Source: Rhodopirellula europaea 6C (GTDB lineage Bacteria; Planctomycetota; Planctomycetia; Pirellulales; Pirellulaceae). Taken from it: a stretch of 64,000 nucleotides of DNA. The DNA is taken from the NCBI RefSeq assembly GCF_000338295.1, contig NZ_ANMO01000216.1, forward strand, positions 186,001 through 250,000, read 5' to 3'. The position numbers were made by a program, and so were the translations under genes. Positions 63,134 to 64,000 of this stretch are shown piece after piece. Positions within the stretch are counted from its first letter, which is position 1. Every line of letters starts with the position of its first letter. The notes beneath the pieces were generated by a model that worked only from the letters and a program-made list of their open reading frames with translations, had not been told where the DNA came from and made no database searches.

Positions 63134-64000
63134 TCAGCCAGCCGTTGCCCTCGAAGCACCCTTGATTGGGTTGGTGCGGGTTCGAGGAGCGGTTTCGGCA
63201 GAGGGAGCTCGTTGGCGGGCTCGTGATTTCTCTGTGAAAATTCGATGCACAAGCGATTGGTAGCCGTCCACCATCGATTGCAGCGATCCGGTGGCTTGAA
63301 CCAATTCGCGGCCGTTTCGACCCAATTGTGAACTCCGCTGAGGATCGTTGAGCAGCATATCGATCGCTGCCACGAAGGACTGCACATCTTCGCTGGGGAC
63401 CAGTTCGCCAGTTTTGCCCGGCAGAACGGTTTCGGAAATGGATCCCACGTCCGTGGCGACGACGGGGGTCTCACAAGCGAGAGCTTCCAAAATTGAAACC
63501 GGTGAGGCTTCGTTGAGTGAGCAAAGCGTGAAAATATTCATGGCGGCGAGCAAACGAGGCGTGTCTCCACGATTGCCCAGCAGGTGAACTCGGTCGGTGA
63601 GTCCCAATTCTTCGATCAATGGTTCGATCGTCGCTCGCTCGGGGCCTTCGCCAATAACCAGCGTATGAAGGTCGGGATGCCGGTCGCGCAGTTTGGCAGC
63701 TGCGTGTACCAACATCGAATGATTCTTTTCGCTTCGTAGTGCAGCCACGATTCCGATCAACGGAGTTTCTTCGGGCAGCCCGAGTTCTTCGCGAACGTTG
63801 GGTGAGGTGCGGCATTCAGCCGAAGGATGGAAACGATCGCAATCAATCCCGTTTCGAATCACGTTCACTTTGTTGGGCGGGAACTTCTCGAACGTACGCA
63901 GGAATTCTCCGTGTGATTCGGCAACGCCAATGAATGCATCGGTGATGGAAGTGAGCAAGCGGTTCAGGCGTCCGACGCCGTCCGGCCAACCGGTGGAATG
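63134..64000 (-). CDS. Glycosyltransferase family 4/GT1-type, C-terminal part (gene runs off the window)
   Basis: The C-terminal ~289 residues of a GT-B glycosyltransferase. The visible part has VNVIRNGIDCDRFHPS, then a donor-binding Rossmann half: LIGIVAALRSEKNHSMLVHAAAKLRDRHPDLHTLVIGEGPERATIEPL, VHLLGNRGDTPRLLAAMNIFTLCSLNEASPVSILEALACETPVVATDVGSISETV (with the E-x7-E donor motif NEASPVSILEALA), ending in an Arg-rich tail. The frame is open to base 64000, so the N-terminal acceptor domain is missing. It is the first gene of the glycosyltransferase-plsC-membrane protein set. Confidence 0.9.
   Translation of the reverse strand, partial: HSTGWPDGVGRLNRLLTSITDAFIGVAESHGEFLRTFEKFPPNKVNVIRNGIDCDRFHPSAECRTSPNVREELGLPEETPLIGIVAALRSEKNHSMLVHAAAKLRDRHPDLHTLVIGEGPERATIEPLIEELGLTDRVHLLGNRGDTPRLLAAMNIFTLCSLNEASPVSILEALACETPVVATDVGSISETVLPGKTGELVPSEDVQSFVAAIDMLLNDPQRSSQLGRNGRELVQATGSLQSMVDGYQSLVHRIFTEKSRARQRAPSAETAPRTRTNPIKGASRATAG

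Overview
The window looks like chromosome of a Planctomycetota bacterium, most probably a Pirellulaceae member close to Rhodopirellula. This is inferred from family content: a DUF1559 pseudopilin-like protein with an H-X9-DG motif, a PSCyt/DUF1549/DUF1553 protein paired with DUF1501, TPR/FG-GAP/UnbV-type proteins, DUF1080 lipoproteins, a eukaryotic-type glutamine synthetase II, and many genes without a clear Shine-Dalgarno sequence. No species assignment was computed.

Layout. 0-7.6 kb: 5' end of ileS (-), a low-complexity two-TM protein (-), a DUF1559 protein (+), a small lipoprotein (-), glnII (-), a one-TM protein and a cyclophilin (+). 7.7-12.7 kb: a divergent pair of large FG-GAP proteins, one TPR/UnbV-like and one with a c-type haem motif. 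12.8-17.3 kb: mutS and a NIPSNAP protein (-), then a LolD-like ATPase (+). 17.4-23.3 kb: PSCyt-LamG-PSD1 gene, DUF1501 gene and a sialate O-acetylesterase-like gene (+). 23.4-26.8 kb: trxB (-) and a cstA gene broken by one frameshift (+). 27.3-32.4 kb: complete pstS-pstC-pstA-pstB-phoU phosphate uptake operon (+). 32.8-35.8 kb: thiC, a DUF4272 gene and a small unknown gene (-). 36.0-41.9 kb: a short UvrC-like GIY-YIG protein (+) facing a BlaI/M56-peptidase pair (-). 42-50.8 kb: Uma2 (-), an unknown protein (+), Gfo/Idh/MocA oxidoreductase (-), FHA-GAF-PP2C phosphatase (-), HTH/receiver-like regulator (-), moaC and a polyprenyl synthase (+). 51.0-57.5 kb: a same-strand run (-) of MazG-like, membrane protein, ABC ATPase, fabZ, an ACP, a FabZ-like paralogue and fabF. 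57.8-64 kb: sulfotransferase, double DUF1080 lipoprotein and membrane protein (+), then a membrane protein, plsC and a partial glycosyltransferase (-).

The most unusual parts are: the compact fatty-acid module at 51.0-53.8 kb, with an ACP that carries about 45 extra residues before its last helix and two adjacent hot-dog paralogues of which one has lost the catalytic His; the BlaI-regulated M56 peptidase fused to carboxypeptidase-regulatory-like repeats and a C-terminal CGPC thioredoxin-like domain; the PstA permease with a ~100-residue insertion; the one-base frameshift in cstA; and two palindromic intergenic elements. No tRNA, rRNA, CRISPR array, integrase or transposase was recognised.
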